Source: JACMLD01 sp039919885 (GTDB lineage: Bacteria > Bacteroidota > Bacteroidia > Chitinophagales > Chitinophagaceae). From it: a DNA stretch of 64,000 bases. The position numbers and the translations under genes are program-made. Shown piece after piece: positions 26,101 to 34,123 of this stretch. The DNA lies in NCBI GenBank assembly GCA_039919885.1, contig JBDSEV010000088.1, positions 28,913-92,912 on the forward strand, written 5' to 3'. Within the stretch, counting starts at the first letter, position 1, and the number at the start of each line of letters is the position of its first letter. The notes under the pieces were generated by a model. It searched no databases. It was not told where the DNA came from and saw only the letters and a list, made by a program, of their open reading frames with translations.

Positions 26101-27350
26101 AAGAAACTTATTTGTCTGGTGAAAACGGCAGCCGAAAACGCAAGTTTAAATCTCCATTACCAAATTTTAGGGAAGAAGCCAAAAAACATTTGGAAAATGT
26201 ATTAATCTCCTTCAAGGCCAAGAACAAAGTATTTACCAAAAATAAAAACAAGTTTAAAACAAAAGACGCAGAAAAAACAAAAGTGGAATTAACTCCGCGC
26301 GGGCAACTACATAAAGAAACAGTTTATGGAAAATTGAAGCAATATGCTACCAAAGAAGAAAAAATAGGTCCAAGGTTTGATGAAAAAGCTATTCAGAAAG
26401 TAGCATCTGAAAAAATCAAGAACGCCTTACTCCAGCGGCTAAATGAAAATAACAATGACCCCAAACTAGCATTTTCAGGTAAAAACGGTCTTTCCAAAAA
26501 TCCGATTTATATAGATCGTGCAAACAATGAAGTTGTCCCCGAAAAAGTAAAAATTGTAAGCTTTGAAAATGATTTTACCATTCGTAAAGATGTAAATCCA
26601 GACAATTTTAAGGACACAAAAAATATCGAAAAAGTTGTTGATGTTGGCATTAGAAATATTTTAAAAGCTCGTTTAAAAGAATTTGACAATAATTCAAAGG
26701 AAGCCTTTTCAAATCTCGATAAAAATCCTATCTGGTTACATAAAGAAAAAGGAATTTCAATAAAAAGGGTAACCATCAGCGGGGTGAAGAATGCAGAGGC
26801 GTTACATTTTAAGAAAGACCATTTAGGAAAAGAAATTGTTGATACCGATGGTAATAAGATAGGGGTTGATTTTGTAAGTACAGGCAACAATCATCATGTA
26901 GCCATTTACAGGGATGATAATGGAGAATTGCAAGACAATGTGGTATCATTTTATGAAACTGTTGAAAGAGTTAACCAGGGATTACCAATAATAAACAAAA
27001 CATTAAATAAAGAAGAAGGCTGGCAATTCCTATTTTCCATGAAACAGAATGAATATTTTCTGTTTCCTTCTGAAGGGTTTGACCCGGCAGAATTAGACTT
27101 GTTAAACCCGGAAAATAATGAGATAATTAGTCGTCATTTATTCAGAGTGCAAAAGTTTTCAAAAATTATTTATGGCAATTCTGCTGTCAGGGACTATGTA
27201 TTCAGACATCATTTTGAAACAATGCTTGAAGACAAGAAAGAATTAAAAGACATCACTTATAAAAGCATTAAAAGTCTGGCCTATTTAGAAAAAATCATAA
27301 AGGTCCGTATTAATCATATTGGCCAAATAGTAAAAGTCGGAGAATATTAG
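23178..27350 (+). CDS. cas9: Type II-C CRISPR endonuclease Cas9
   Basis: A 1390-residue Cas9 starting MHKKVLGLDLGTTS; an ATG 16 codons upstream lies inside the predicted promoter and is rejected. RuvC-I has Asp9 in LGLDLGTTSIGWA, the Arg-rich bridge helix is RGARRNLQRYKQRREN (residues ~66-81), RuvC-II has Glu686 in IRIELARE, HNH has His770 in FDIEHIIPKAL followed by SNKTICARQENL, and RuvC-III has His938 and Asp941 in HRHHAMDALTIAF. All nuclease residues are present, so both DNA strands should be cut. The size and the lack of a csn2 or cas4 neighbour fit subtype II-C of Bacteroidota. Codon usage is clearly more AT-rich than cas1/cas2 and the pigment genes. The PAM cannot be predicted by eye. 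Confidence 0.96.
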   Translation: MHKKVLGLDLGTTSIGWAFIKESENETAPSIIEKIGVRVNPLTTDEQINFEKGKPVSVNADRTIKRGARRNLQRYKQRRENLIDALIDNKIISKETVLAENDKATTHETYLIRAKAASSEISKEQFARVLLMINKKRGYKSSRKAKNEEEGQAIDGMAIAKRLYEENLTPGQLCYTLLKEGKKYLPDFYRSDLNAELDKVWNFQKQFHPDLLTDAFRKTIEGKGQRATAAIFWTTYNFNTAENKGTRDEKKLHSYEWRSKAINTELKKEELASVITEINNNINSSSGYLGAISDRSKELYFHKQTIGEYLYNQLQANSHTRMKNQVFYRQDYFDEFECLWETQSKFHTALTPALKEQIRDIIIFYQRKLKSQKGLVSFCEFESKKIQIDEDGKWATKTIGYKVSPKSSPLFQEFKIWQNLNSLLLQNKETKEQLALNIQDKQLLFEELNTKGNLSKEAVLSFLELNQKQWDLNFLIIEGNRTNLSLFAAYFKMMEHEGHDETEWQQLSAAKIKNTITDFFVSQQINTDILTFDGELEGKLFEKQISSQLWHLLYAYEGDNSNSGNDKLYDLLFKNFGFKKEFAQILANIKLQPDYGSLSAKAMRNIFPFIKVNKYSDACSLAGYNHSSFLTKEQNDKRELKKRLELLPKNSLRNPVVEKILNQMINVVNAIIDDPSLGKPDEIRIELARELKKSAKEREEMTAQINKSTVEHDKIRALLMKEDGIKNPSRNDIIRYKLYEELKINGYKTLYSDTYIPREKLFSKEFDIEHIIPKALLFDDSFSNKTICARQENLEKGNICAMDFITRSFGTGKVPDYIARIEMMHKVKEGNISKAKYKKLLMKAEEIGKGFIERDLRDTQYIAKKAKEILFGICKTVISTTGSVTQKLREDWDLVNVMQELNIEKYRKLGLTEMIEKKEGGFKERIIDWTKRNDHRHHAMDALTIAFTKHTHIQYLNNLNAKSNKDGSIYAIEQKETYLSGENGSRKRKFKSPLPNFREEAKKHLENVLISFKAKNKVFTKNKNKFKTKDAEKTKVELTPRGQLHKETVYGKLKQYATKEEKIGPRFDEKAIQKVASEKIKNALLQRLNENNNDPKLAFSGKNGLSKNPIYIDRANNEVVPEKVKIVSFENDFTIRKDVNPDNFKDTKNIEKVVDVGIRNILKARLKEFDNNSKEAFSNLDKNPIWLHKEKGISIKRVTISGVKNAEALHFKKDHLGKEIVDTDGNKIGVDFVSTGNNHHVAIYRDDNGELQDNVVSFYETVERVNQGLPIINKTLNKEEGWQFLFSMKQNEYFLFPSEGFDPAELDLLNPENNEIISRHLFRVQKFSKIIYGNSAVRDYVFRHHFETMLEDKKELKDITYKSIKSLAYLEKIIKVRINHIGQIVKVGEY

Positions 27351-27402
27351 AAAAATAAATATGCTGTAGTACCGTTGTTATCATGACTAAACCCGAATCC
27401 TC

Positions 27403-28302
27403 ATGATTAAGCGGACACTTTACTTCGGCAATCCCGCCTATCTCAAAACCAATAACGAGCAACTGGTTATTGAAATGCATGATAGCGGTGAAACCAAACA
27501 AGTGCCCATTGAGGACATTGGCATTATTATTTTAGACCACCAGCAGATTACGATTACCCAGGCACTGATGGCCAAGCTATTGGCCAACAACACCGCCCTT
27601 ATTACCTGCGACAATACCCACCACCCCACTGGCATGCTGCTGAACCTTGACGGGCATACGCTGCAGAGCCAGAAATACCAGGCACAACTGGAAGCAACCG
27701 CACCATTAAAAAAACAACTCTGGCAGCAAACCGTAAGCGCCAAAATAAATAACCAGGCCGCTATGCTGGGCTTCCGCCGGGAAGAAAATAAAACACTCCT
27801 GAGCCTTGCCACAGGCGTTAAAAGTGGCGACCCGGACAATGCGGAGGCGCAGGCAGCCGCTTACTACTGGAAACGTGTATTTCCTGATTTCCTGGTATTC
27901 AGGCGGGAACGGTACGGCCCGCCGCCCAATAACCTGCTGAATTACGGGTACGCCATTTTGCGTGCATTGGTCGCCAGGAGCATTGTCGGAAGCGGTATGT
28001 TGCCCACGCTTGGCATCCACCACCGCAACCAGTACAACGCGTATTGCCTGGCTGATGATATTATGGAGCCCTATCGCCCTTATGTGGATTATACCGTTTA
28101 CCAGATTATCCGCAATAATGGAAGCAGCCTTGAAATGACCCCTTCCATGAAAAAAGCTTTACTGGAAGTACCCACCATGGATACTATATTGGAAGGAAAG
28201 AAAAGTCCGCTGATGAATGCGGTGCAGCGTACCACCGCCTCGCTGGCGAAATGTTTTGAAGGAAGTACCCGAAAAATATTATATCCCGAAATGGAATTAT
28301 AA
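27403..28302 (+). CDS. cas1: CRISPR integrase Cas1 (type II)
   Basis: A 299-residue type II Cas1 that, with Cas2, inserts new spacers. Metal-binding residues are Glu148 in DNAEAQAAAYYWKRVF, His206 in GIHHRNQYN and Glu222 in ADDIMEPYRP, so it appears active. N-terminal beta-domain: KRTLYFGNPAYLKT. It starts 52 nt after cas9 on the same strand and is probably in the same transcript. Its base composition (about 53% GC in two sampled 60-bp lines) is much higher than that of cas9 (about 38% in one line). Confidence 0.95.
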   Translation: MIKRTLYFGNPAYLKTNNEQLVIEMHDSGETKQVPIEDIGIIILDHQQITITQALMAKLLANNTALITCDNTHHPTGMLLNLDGHTLQSQKYQAQLEATAPLKKQLWQQTVSAKINNQAAMLGFRREENKTLLSLATGVKSGDPDNAEAQAAAYYWKRVFPDFLVFRRERYGPPPNNLLNYGYAILRALVARSIVGSGMLPTLGIHHRNQYNAYCLADDIMEPYRPYVDYTVYQIIRNNGSSLEMTPSMKKALLEVPTMDTILEGKKSPLMNAVQRTTASLAKCFEGSTRKILYPEMEL

Positions 28303-28399
28303 ATGAACCGCTTCTTCATGCATACAGGAAAAACTGGCCGCCGGTACATAGCCGGGCATAGTGAACCTGATGTATGGAGGCAGGTTTGGGGGGTGTACT

Positions 28400-28735
28400 A
28401 TGTTTGAAAGACTTAATGCCTATCGAATTATGTGGGTACTTGTATTTTTTGACCTGCCAACAGAAACCAAAAAGGAACGGAAAATCTATGCCCGGTTCCG
28501 GAAAGACATCATTGCCGACGGGTTTAACATGTTTCAATTTAGCATTTACCTGCGGCATTGCGCCAGCCGTGAAAATGCGGACGTTCATATACAACGGGTA
28601 AAAAATATATTACCCGAAAAGGGGCATGTGGGCATTATGTGTGTGACAGACAAACAATTTGGGATGATGGAAATATTCAGGGGTAGAAAAATAGCAGATT
28701 CGCCTGAAATGGTGCAACAATTAGAGTTGTTTTAA
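28400..28735 (+). CDS. cas2: CRISPR-associated protein Cas2 (type II)
   Basis: A 111-residue protein with start MFERLNAYRIMWVLVFFDLP, where VLVFFDLPT is the Cas2 beta-1 strand with the conserved Asp. RFRKDIIADGFNMFQFSIYLRH and HVGIMCVTDKQFG complete the ferredoxin-like fold. An earlier in-frame ATG 13 codons upstream is possible, but the chosen start fits the family and follows a purine-rich GGAGGC stretch about 24 nt away. It lies 97 nt after cas1. It is the last cas gene; no csn2 or cas4 follows, which supports subtype II-C. Confidence 0.92.
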   Translation: MFERLNAYRIMWVLVFFDLPTETKKERKIYARFRKDIIADGFNMFQFSIYLRHCASRENADVHIQRVKNILPEKGHVGIMCVTDKQFGMMEIFRGRKIADSPEMVQQLELF

Positions 28736-28776
28736 TAAGATCCACTGATTTTCGCCATTTTAAAGGCTTAGATCAG

Positions 28777-28813
28777 GATCAAAAAAAAGGGCATAAAGCC
28801 CATTTTTTTGATC
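28777..28813. terminator. Bidirectional terminator between cas2 and the CRISPR array
   Basis: GATC, eight A and GGGC are mirrored by GCCC, A, seven T and GATC: a 16-bp near-perfect palindrome with an ATAAA loop and one mismatch. It has a T-tract in both directions, so it can end cas transcription on the plus strand and array transcription arriving on the minus strand. Confidence 0.75.
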
Positions 28814-28861
28814 GTAAAACCCAGTTCAATAACTTTGTAATCAGCGGCTTATACTAATCGT

Positions 28862-29830
28862 GTTGTTAAAGAACTAAGCTACTTAATAATTTGAAAGCAA
28901 ATCACAACATTTCCTTTAGGGCTTTTCTTTGTTGCTCTGTTGTTAAAGAACTAAGCTACTTAATAATTTGAAAGCAAATCACAACAGCTTGCGCTTAGGC
29001 CATCAGCAGCAGGTGGTTGTTAAAGAACTAAGCTACTTAATAATTTGAAAGCAAATCACAACATTCTTTGCCTCTGCATACACTGGGCTCTGTTGTTAAA
29101 GAACTAAGCTACTTAATAATTTGAAAGCAAATCACAACACCTGGTGGGTCTAAAATAATGGGCGTAGCGTTGTTAAAGAACTAAGCTACTTAATAATTTG
29201 AAAGCAAATCACAACAAACAAGCGGATAAGGAATATAAAAAAGTAGTTGTTAAAGAACTAAGCTACTTAATAATTTGAAAGCAAATCACAACCTTCGCTG
29301 TGCTTAGAAATAGAATCCGCAGTTGTTAAAGAACTAAGCTACTTAATAATTTGAAAGCAAATCACAACCTTTCAACTTCTGCTTTCCCATAAGCAAAAGT
29401 TGTTAAAGAACTAAGCTACTTAATAATTTGAAAGCAAATCACAACTTCGCAATTAATGTGCTTTCCCTTGTTACAGTTGTTAAAGAACTAAGCTACTTAA
29501 TAATTTGAAAGCAAATCACAACTGAACCCCGCCGATACCGCATAATGATAATGTTGTTAAAGAACTAAGCTACTTAATAATTTGAAAGCAAATCACAACT
29601 TTGACATGTGATTAAACAATCTTCTTCCAGTTGTTAAAGAACTAAGCTACTTAATAATTTGAAAGCAAATCACAACAGTAAGATCATCGGCTGTACGCTG
29701 CTCCTCGTTGTTAAAGAACTAAGCTACTTAATAATTTGAAAGCAAATCACAACGGCAATCTATATTGACCAGCAAAAAGAAAAGTTGTTAAAGAACTAAG
29801 CTACTTAATAATTTGAAAGCAAATCAGCAT
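28862..29830 (-). CRISPR. Type II-C CRISPR array: 13 repeats of 47 bp, 12 spacers
   Basis: Twelve identical 47-bp repeats (plus strand begins GTTGTTAAAG and ends TCACAAC) and a thirteenth, at 29784-29830, in which three of the last four bases differ. Ten spacers are 30 bp; the third and sixth are 29 bp. Read on the minus strand the repeat starts GTTGTGATTTGCTTTCAAAT, like Bacteroides type II-C repeats, and it pairs with the predicted tracrRNA, so crRNAs are made from the minus strand, toward the cas genes. The two ends of each repeat are inverted copies (GTTGT/ACAAC). All spacers look different from each other; their targets cannot be determined here. Confidence 0.97.
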
Positions 29831-30030
29831 GAATAGCTTTCAACGCAAACTTATTATACCCGTAAAATCTTCTAACAGAAACGCAATTTGCAATATCCGC
29901 AAAGTGGAACATGATTTAAATGCCCAAAAGCAGCGCAGTAAATAAAATAACACGGTAACAAAACGGCTGACCGATCTTTTTTGCAAAATGACCGGTGTCC
30001 AATAAGCTGATTACCTGTAGTTGATAAAAG
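29831..30030. other. Gene-poor flank between the array and the right border repeat
   Basis: About 200 bp, moderately AT-rich. A 38-codon reading frame (29829-29945, starting MNSFQRKL, in the distal end of the degenerate repeat) is present, but nothing supports it as a gene. No promoter or terminator is convincing. It probably belongs to the inserted segment. Confidence 0.5.
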
Positions 30031-30040
30031 TGCGCGGTAT
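30031..30040. repeat. 10-bp direct repeat TGCGCGGTAT, right border of the CRISPR-Cas insert
   Basis: Identical to 22290-22299. This copy ends on the last base of the fabG stop codon (minus strand). Together the two copies bracket 7731 bp that hold only the CRISPR-Cas locus. Confidence 0.7.
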
Positions 30041-30768
30041 CAGGAATACAAACCGCCATTCACAGACAACACTTCTGCGGTGATATAACCCGCTTCCCTG
30101 GAAGCGAGAAAGCCAACCGCATGGGCCACTTCTTCCGGCAGTCCGAACCGTTTAACGGGTATTATTGAAGAGAGCTCTTTTTCGTTTAAATCCTCCGTCA
30201 TATCGGTTTTGATAAACCCCGGTGCTACCGCGTTTACCGTAATTCCGCGGCGGCCGATCTCCTGGGCCAGTGCCTTGGTGGCGCCAATAACCCCGGCCTT
30301 TGCAGCAGAATAATTTACCTGCCCCGCCATACCTTTAAGGCCCGACAAGGATACAACGTTTATTATTCGGCCGTATCGTTTTAGCAACATGCCGTTCAGC
30401 ACCATTCGCGTAACATAGAAAAAACCATCCAGGCTGGTGGTCACCACATCGTCCCACTGGCTGTCTTTCATAAACACCATCAGGCCGTCTTCTTTTATGC
30501 CCGCATTGTTTACCAGTACTTCAATGGTTTTTTCGGCATTGGCCGCCAGCCATCCACCCAGCTTTTGCTGGATGTCTTCTTTAAGCGCTACATCAAACTG
30601 CAGCAGCTCCCCATCTCCCCCATTCGCTTTCATAAGCGCGATGGTATTGCCTGCCTCAATCTCATTGCCCTTGTAATTGACCAGCACATAATAACCCATG
30701 GCGGCCAGCTTTATACAGATTGCCCTTCCGATACCCCTTGATCCGCCCGTTACTAATGCACAATTCAT
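30040..30768 (-). CDS. fabG: 3-oxoacyl-ACP reductase (FabG, SDR family)
   Basis: A 242-residue short-chain dehydrogenase. The NADP-binding motif is ALVTGGSRGIGRAI, followed by VLVNNAGI, catalytic Ser in NVVSLSGL and YSAAKAG (Tyr/Lys pair), with the C-terminal GGLYS. It reduces the 3-keto group in each polyene extension cycle; together with the two dehydratases and without an enoyl reductase this gives conjugated double bonds. The gene lies 48 nt after the tyrosine ammonia-lyase gene. Its stop codon is directly at the border of the inserted CRISPR-Cas segment; the ketosynthase on the other side was probably the next gene originally. Confidence 0.9.
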   Translation of the reverse strand: MNCALVTGGSRGIGRAICIKLAAMGYYVLVNYKGNEIEAGNTIALMKANGGDGELLQFDVALKEDIQQKLGGWLAANAEKTIEVLVNNAGIKEDGLMVFMKDSQWDDVVTTSLDGFFYVTRMVLNGMLLKRYGRIINVVSLSGLKGMAGQVNYSAAKAGVIGATKALAQEIGRRGITVNAVAPGFIKTDMTEDLNEKELSSIIPVKRFGLPEEVAHAVGFLASREAGYITAEVLSVNGGLYS

Positions 30769-30816
30769 GGATTAAACTTAAAGTGGTGGTTGTCAGCAAT
30801 AACCTACGCTGATCTT

Positions 30817-32403
30817 TTATTTTTTAGCCGGTTCGCCGCCTGCTTCTTTTGCGCCAGCCCTGGCAGAAAATATATTGTCTGCTGTTTCCAGGTAATTTTT
30901 TACCTGCTTTAATTCTTTATAGCTCGGCTTGTCTTCAATAAACTTCGGGAAAATTTTTCTAACTGCCTTGTATACCTGTAAAGTATAGCCGGAAAGCCGA
31001 TCTGTGCATTCCAGGAAATCAACCGCTTGCAAAACCGCTACCATTTGTATGGCAAGCACTTCAAAAGAATTATCAATTACCCGTTTTGTAATATTAGCGG
31101 CATTACAGCCCATGCTCACAATATCCTGGTTGTCGTTGTTGTTGGGGATGCTATGTACGTACATGGGAAAAGAAAGCGTCTGGTTTTCTGCTACGGTAGA
31201 AGTTGCGGAAAATTGCATACCCTGTACACCAAAATTAAAACCGAGTACCCCCAGGTTTACAAAGGGCGGAAATTTCTGGTTGAGTTTATCGTTTAGCAGG
31301 TAGTTCAATTGTCTTTCGGCAAGCATCGACAGTTTGGTGGTGGCTACTTTCAATTTATCCATTTCAAGCGACACATAGTCGCCATGAAAATTACCCCCGT
31401 GAAAAATATTCTCATTTTTACAATCAATCACCGGATTATCGTTTACAGAATTCAACTCATTTACCAGTACCGTCTCTGCCTGCATAATGGTATCATAAAT
31501 GGGTCCCAGTATCTGGCTTACACACCGCAGTGAATAATATTCCTGCACCTTATCTTCAAACACTTCCTGGTTGATGTTCTCTGCTTTGTATAAATGCTGC
31601 GAACGGCTGCGGATCATTTTACTGTCTTTCAGCATCTCCCGCTCCATGGCAGCAATGTGATTCTGACCGACGTGTTTTTTCACAACGTTCAGTTCATAAG
31701 AGTAATGATCGTCAAATGCTTCAACCACTTCATTGGTCATGGCCGACAATGTTACCGACCATTCCAGTAATTTTTTTGCTTCAATAATATTTACCAGCCC
31801 AATGCCGGTCATGGCCGATGTACCGTTTAATATCGCCAGGCCTTCGCGCATGTAGATACTGAGCGGCTTTATGCCCAGCGCTTTAAAAACTTTCTCCGTT
31901 GATTGAAGCGTTTCTTCATACACCACTTCTCCTTCACCAATTAATACCAGCGCCAGGTGGGCCAGCTGCACCAGGTCGCCACTGGCGCCTACGCCGCCGT
32001 GCTCATAAATACACGGATAAATATTTTTATTGATTAGGTTCACCAGCAATTCAATAATATCGGTATGAACGCCGGAATAGCCCTGCAAAAGACTGTTCAA
32101 ACGGGCCAGCATCAGCGCTTTTACCAATATTGGTTCCAATAGTTTGCCGCCGCCAGAGCAGTGGCTGCGGATAAGATTGTACTGCAGCTGTGTAATGTTT
32201 TCTTCGCTTACCTTGTATTGCGCCATGGGACCAAAACCTGTGTTGATGCCATAAATCAGCTTGTTTTTGGAAAATTTTTTAAGAAACTGGTGACTTTCGT
32301 CTACTCGCCTGAGCGCATCCGCGGGTACGGACACCTGTTTCCCCTTGAATAAAATCTCATTGCAATCATCCAGTGTGAGCTGTTTTTCCACAATAACGTT
32401 CAT
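30817..32403 (-). CDS. Tyrosine ammonia-lyase (HAL/PAL/TAL family), 4-coumarate starter synthesis
   Basis: A 528-residue MIO-dependent ammonia-lyase. The cofactor-forming Ala-Ser-Gly triad is residues 140-142 in EHGGVGASGDLVQLAH, and the catalytic Tyr loop is YGINTGFGPM. The sequence follows Flavobacterium johnsoniae TAL over its length as I remember that enzyme, including LQYNLIRSH in the substrate-selectivity region and VHSIPNNNDNQDIVSMG. TAL converts tyrosine to 4-coumarate, the aryl starter of flexirubins. A true histidine ammonia-lyase would be unexpected in this cluster. A promoter-like TATTTTTG lies just upstream, so lyase and fabG may form their own transcript. Confidence 0.88.
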   Translation of the reverse strand: MNVIVEKQLTLDDCNEILFKGKQVSVPADALRRVDESHQFLKKFSKNKLIYGINTGFGPMAQYKVSEENITQLQYNLIRSHCSGGGKLLEPILVKALMLARLNSLLQGYSGVHTDIIELLVNLINKNIYPCIYEHGGVGASGDLVQLAHLALVLIGEGEVVYEETLQSTEKVFKALGIKPLSIYMREGLAILNGTSAMTGIGLVNIIEAKKLLEWSVTLSAMTNEVVEAFDDHYSYELNVVKKHVGQNHIAAMEREMLKDSKMIRSRSQHLYKAENINQEVFEDKVQEYYSLRCVSQILGPIYDTIMQAETVLVNELNSVNDNPVIDCKNENIFHGGNFHGDYVSLEMDKLKVATTKLSMLAERQLNYLLNDKLNQKFPPFVNLGVLGFNFGVQGMQFSATSTVAENQTLSFPMYVHSIPNNNDNQDIVSMGCNAANITKRVIDNSFEVLAIQMVAVLQAVDFLECTDRLSGYTLQVYKAVRKIFPKFIEDKPSYKELKQVKNYLETADNIFSARAGAKEAGGEPAKK

Positions 32404-32428
32404 ATACTATTTGTAGGTTTGAGAGCTC

Positions 32429-32436
32429 CAAAAATA
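32429..32436 (-). promoter_or_regulatory. Candidate promoter -7 element upstream of the tyrosine ammonia-lyase gene
   Basis: On the minus strand TATTTTTG is an exact match to the Bacteroidota -7 consensus TAnnTTTG, about 25 bp before the start codon. No TTTG is found at the -33 position, so support is partial. The ~296-bp gap between this gene and the ligase gene holds nothing else that I can identify. Confidence 0.4.
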
Positions 32437-32699
32437 ATATAAACCAAGCATATATCTGTTTTGATTGCTTACGGTAGAAAATGCGGCATCACAGGCGCCA
32501 GGGCGGTATTTTGTATGGGGTAACGGCGCGCTGTACGGGGGTTTAAACTTTGGCAATGGCAGGAACGTTTGCCTGCGCACAGGCCAGGCAGAAAAAAGGC
32601 CATTTTTCACTACGGAAATCTTTTGGGAAGCGACAGCACCGATGGATGCCTGCCGGCAAAACGGGCCGGCATGTTTAGTAGCTGCTCCATGTAAACAGG

Positions 32700-33992
32700 C
32701 TATCGTTTGTCAATAAATTTCACCGGCTTTCGCACGCCTTCCGGAAACTGCAATTTTTGCATTTCTGCCGGGCTAATGTATTTCACATGCGGGCTCACGC
32801 GCAACCTGGCCTGTAAATAAGCGCGTATCCGGCGATCAGTTTCTTCATTGTTTTGGGCGGGCGAAATGTGCAGCAGTACTTCGTCCATACCAATATCGTT
32901 GCTGTATACTTCTGCTACATAATCCAGCACCTCGTCCATTTCGTTCAGCAAATCAAACAAGGCTGGCGGATACAGGGTGGTGCCCTTGTATTTGATCATC
33001 TGCTTCTTTCTGCCCAGCACAGGCGACAGGCGTATCGTATTGCGGCCGCAACTGCAGCTGTCATCCATGTACATGCAGATATCACCCGTTTTATACCGCA
33101 ATAACGGCATGGCTTCCACCCCGAGTGTGGTGATGGCTACTTCACCCGCTTCACCCGGCCCCACGGCTTCATTGCGCTCATTTAGTAATTCCACAATCAG
33201 TAAATCCGGATTATGGTGACCGCCCCTGCCGGCACCGCATTCGGTAAAAGCAGTTTGCATTTCTGTACTGGCGTAGGTTGAATACAGCTGGATATTCCAG
33301 GCTTCCGTTATTTTTTTACCGAGTATGTTGAATGAAAAATCAGTATTGCGGATATTTTCTCCAATACAGATGGCTTTTTTTACCGAACTGTTGTTAATGG
33401 CGATTCCGTGCTCACCCGCGTACTGGATCAATTTAAGTATGAACGATGGCACGCCTACGATGGCGGTTGGCTGAATGCGTTGGATGGTTTGCCATTGCAG
33501 CGAAGGCACACCCGGACCCACCCGTATAATACCTGCACCCATTTTCCGGATGCCGGCGTAGTAGGCCATACCCGCCATGAATTGCCGGTCAAGCGTCAGC
33601 ATCAACTGGTAAATATCATCGGGTTTACCATCCGCGCATAAAAACGAACAGTACTCATTAAAAGCCAGTCGCTGCAAATCATGCTCGGTAAGGGCCACTG
33701 TTACCGGGCTGCCCAATGTGCCCGAGGTAGAAGTATATTCAATAATTTTATTTTTAGGCACGCATAAAAAATCATCGTTGTATTGTTGCAGGTCTTCCTT
33801 GGTGGTAACCGGTAGCTTTTGTAGATCCTTCGTATTTTTTATTGCGGCAATATCAACTGCATGCGCTGCAAACAATTTCCTGTAAAAAGGAGAATGCGCT
33901 TGCACGTAAGCAAGTTGTAGCTGCAGTTGATTGTCCTGCAGTTTTTGTATATCGTCTTTAGATTGCCAGGCGGTTTGTGTTGAATATTCCAT
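32700..33992 (-). CDS. PaaK-like adenylate-forming ligase (aryl acid activation)
   Basis: A 430-residue member of the phenylacetate-CoA ligase (PaaK) branch of the ANL superfamily. The phosphate-binding loop is EYTSTSGTLGSPVTV, and YSTYASTEMQTAFTECGAG, LLRYKTGDIC and RLSPVLGRKKQMIKYKG mark the adenylation and hinge motifs. Next to a tyrosine ammonia-lyase the likely substrate is 4-coumarate, which is activated as AMP ester and passed to CoA or directly to an ACP. It lies ~130 bp after acpS and ~296 bp before the lyase gene. Confidence 0.85.
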   Translation of the reverse strand: MEYSTQTAWQSKDDIQKLQDNQLQLQLAYVQAHSPFYRKLFAAHAVDIAAIKNTKDLQKLPVTTKEDLQQYNDDFLCVPKNKIIEYTSTSGTLGSPVTVALTEHDLQRLAFNEYCSFLCADGKPDDIYQLMLTLDRQFMAGMAYYAGIRKMGAGIIRVGPGVPSLQWQTIQRIQPTAIVGVPSFILKLIQYAGEHGIAINNSSVKKAICIGENIRNTDFSFNILGKKITEAWNIQLYSTYASTEMQTAFTECGAGRGGHHNPDLLIVELLNERNEAVGPGEAGEVAITTLGVEAMPLLRYKTGDICMYMDDSCSCGRNTIRLSPVLGRKKQMIKYKGTTLYPPALFDLLNEMDEVLDYVAEVYSNDIGMDEVLLHISPAQNNEETDRRIRAYLQARLRVSPHVKYISPAEMQKLQFPEGVRKPVKFIDKR

Positions 33993-34123
33993 GCGCTGTT
34001 TGTGTGCGTAAAAATAAAGATAGTTTGGCGGTCTGCCGGCATCACCCTGTAAACATTGCTGAGCAGATAGCTTTTACCTGGAAAATTTTAGCGAATAAAT
34101 CGGTCTGTGAAATCAGGTGGCAA

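Noticed and set aside
29829..29945. 38-codon reading frame starting in the degenerate repeat (MNSFQRKL...)
   Set aside because: Start codon lies inside the repeat, no promoter or family match; short frames of this size are expected by chance.
22300..30030. CRISPR-Cas segment as a classical transposon
   Set aside because: No transposase or integrase gene and no terminal inverted repeats at the segment ends; only the short direct repeat is present.
30817..32403. Histidine ammonia-lyase of histidine degradation
   Set aside because: No hutU/hutI/hutG neighbours; context and remembered similarity to Flavobacterium tyrosine ammonia-lyase fit better.
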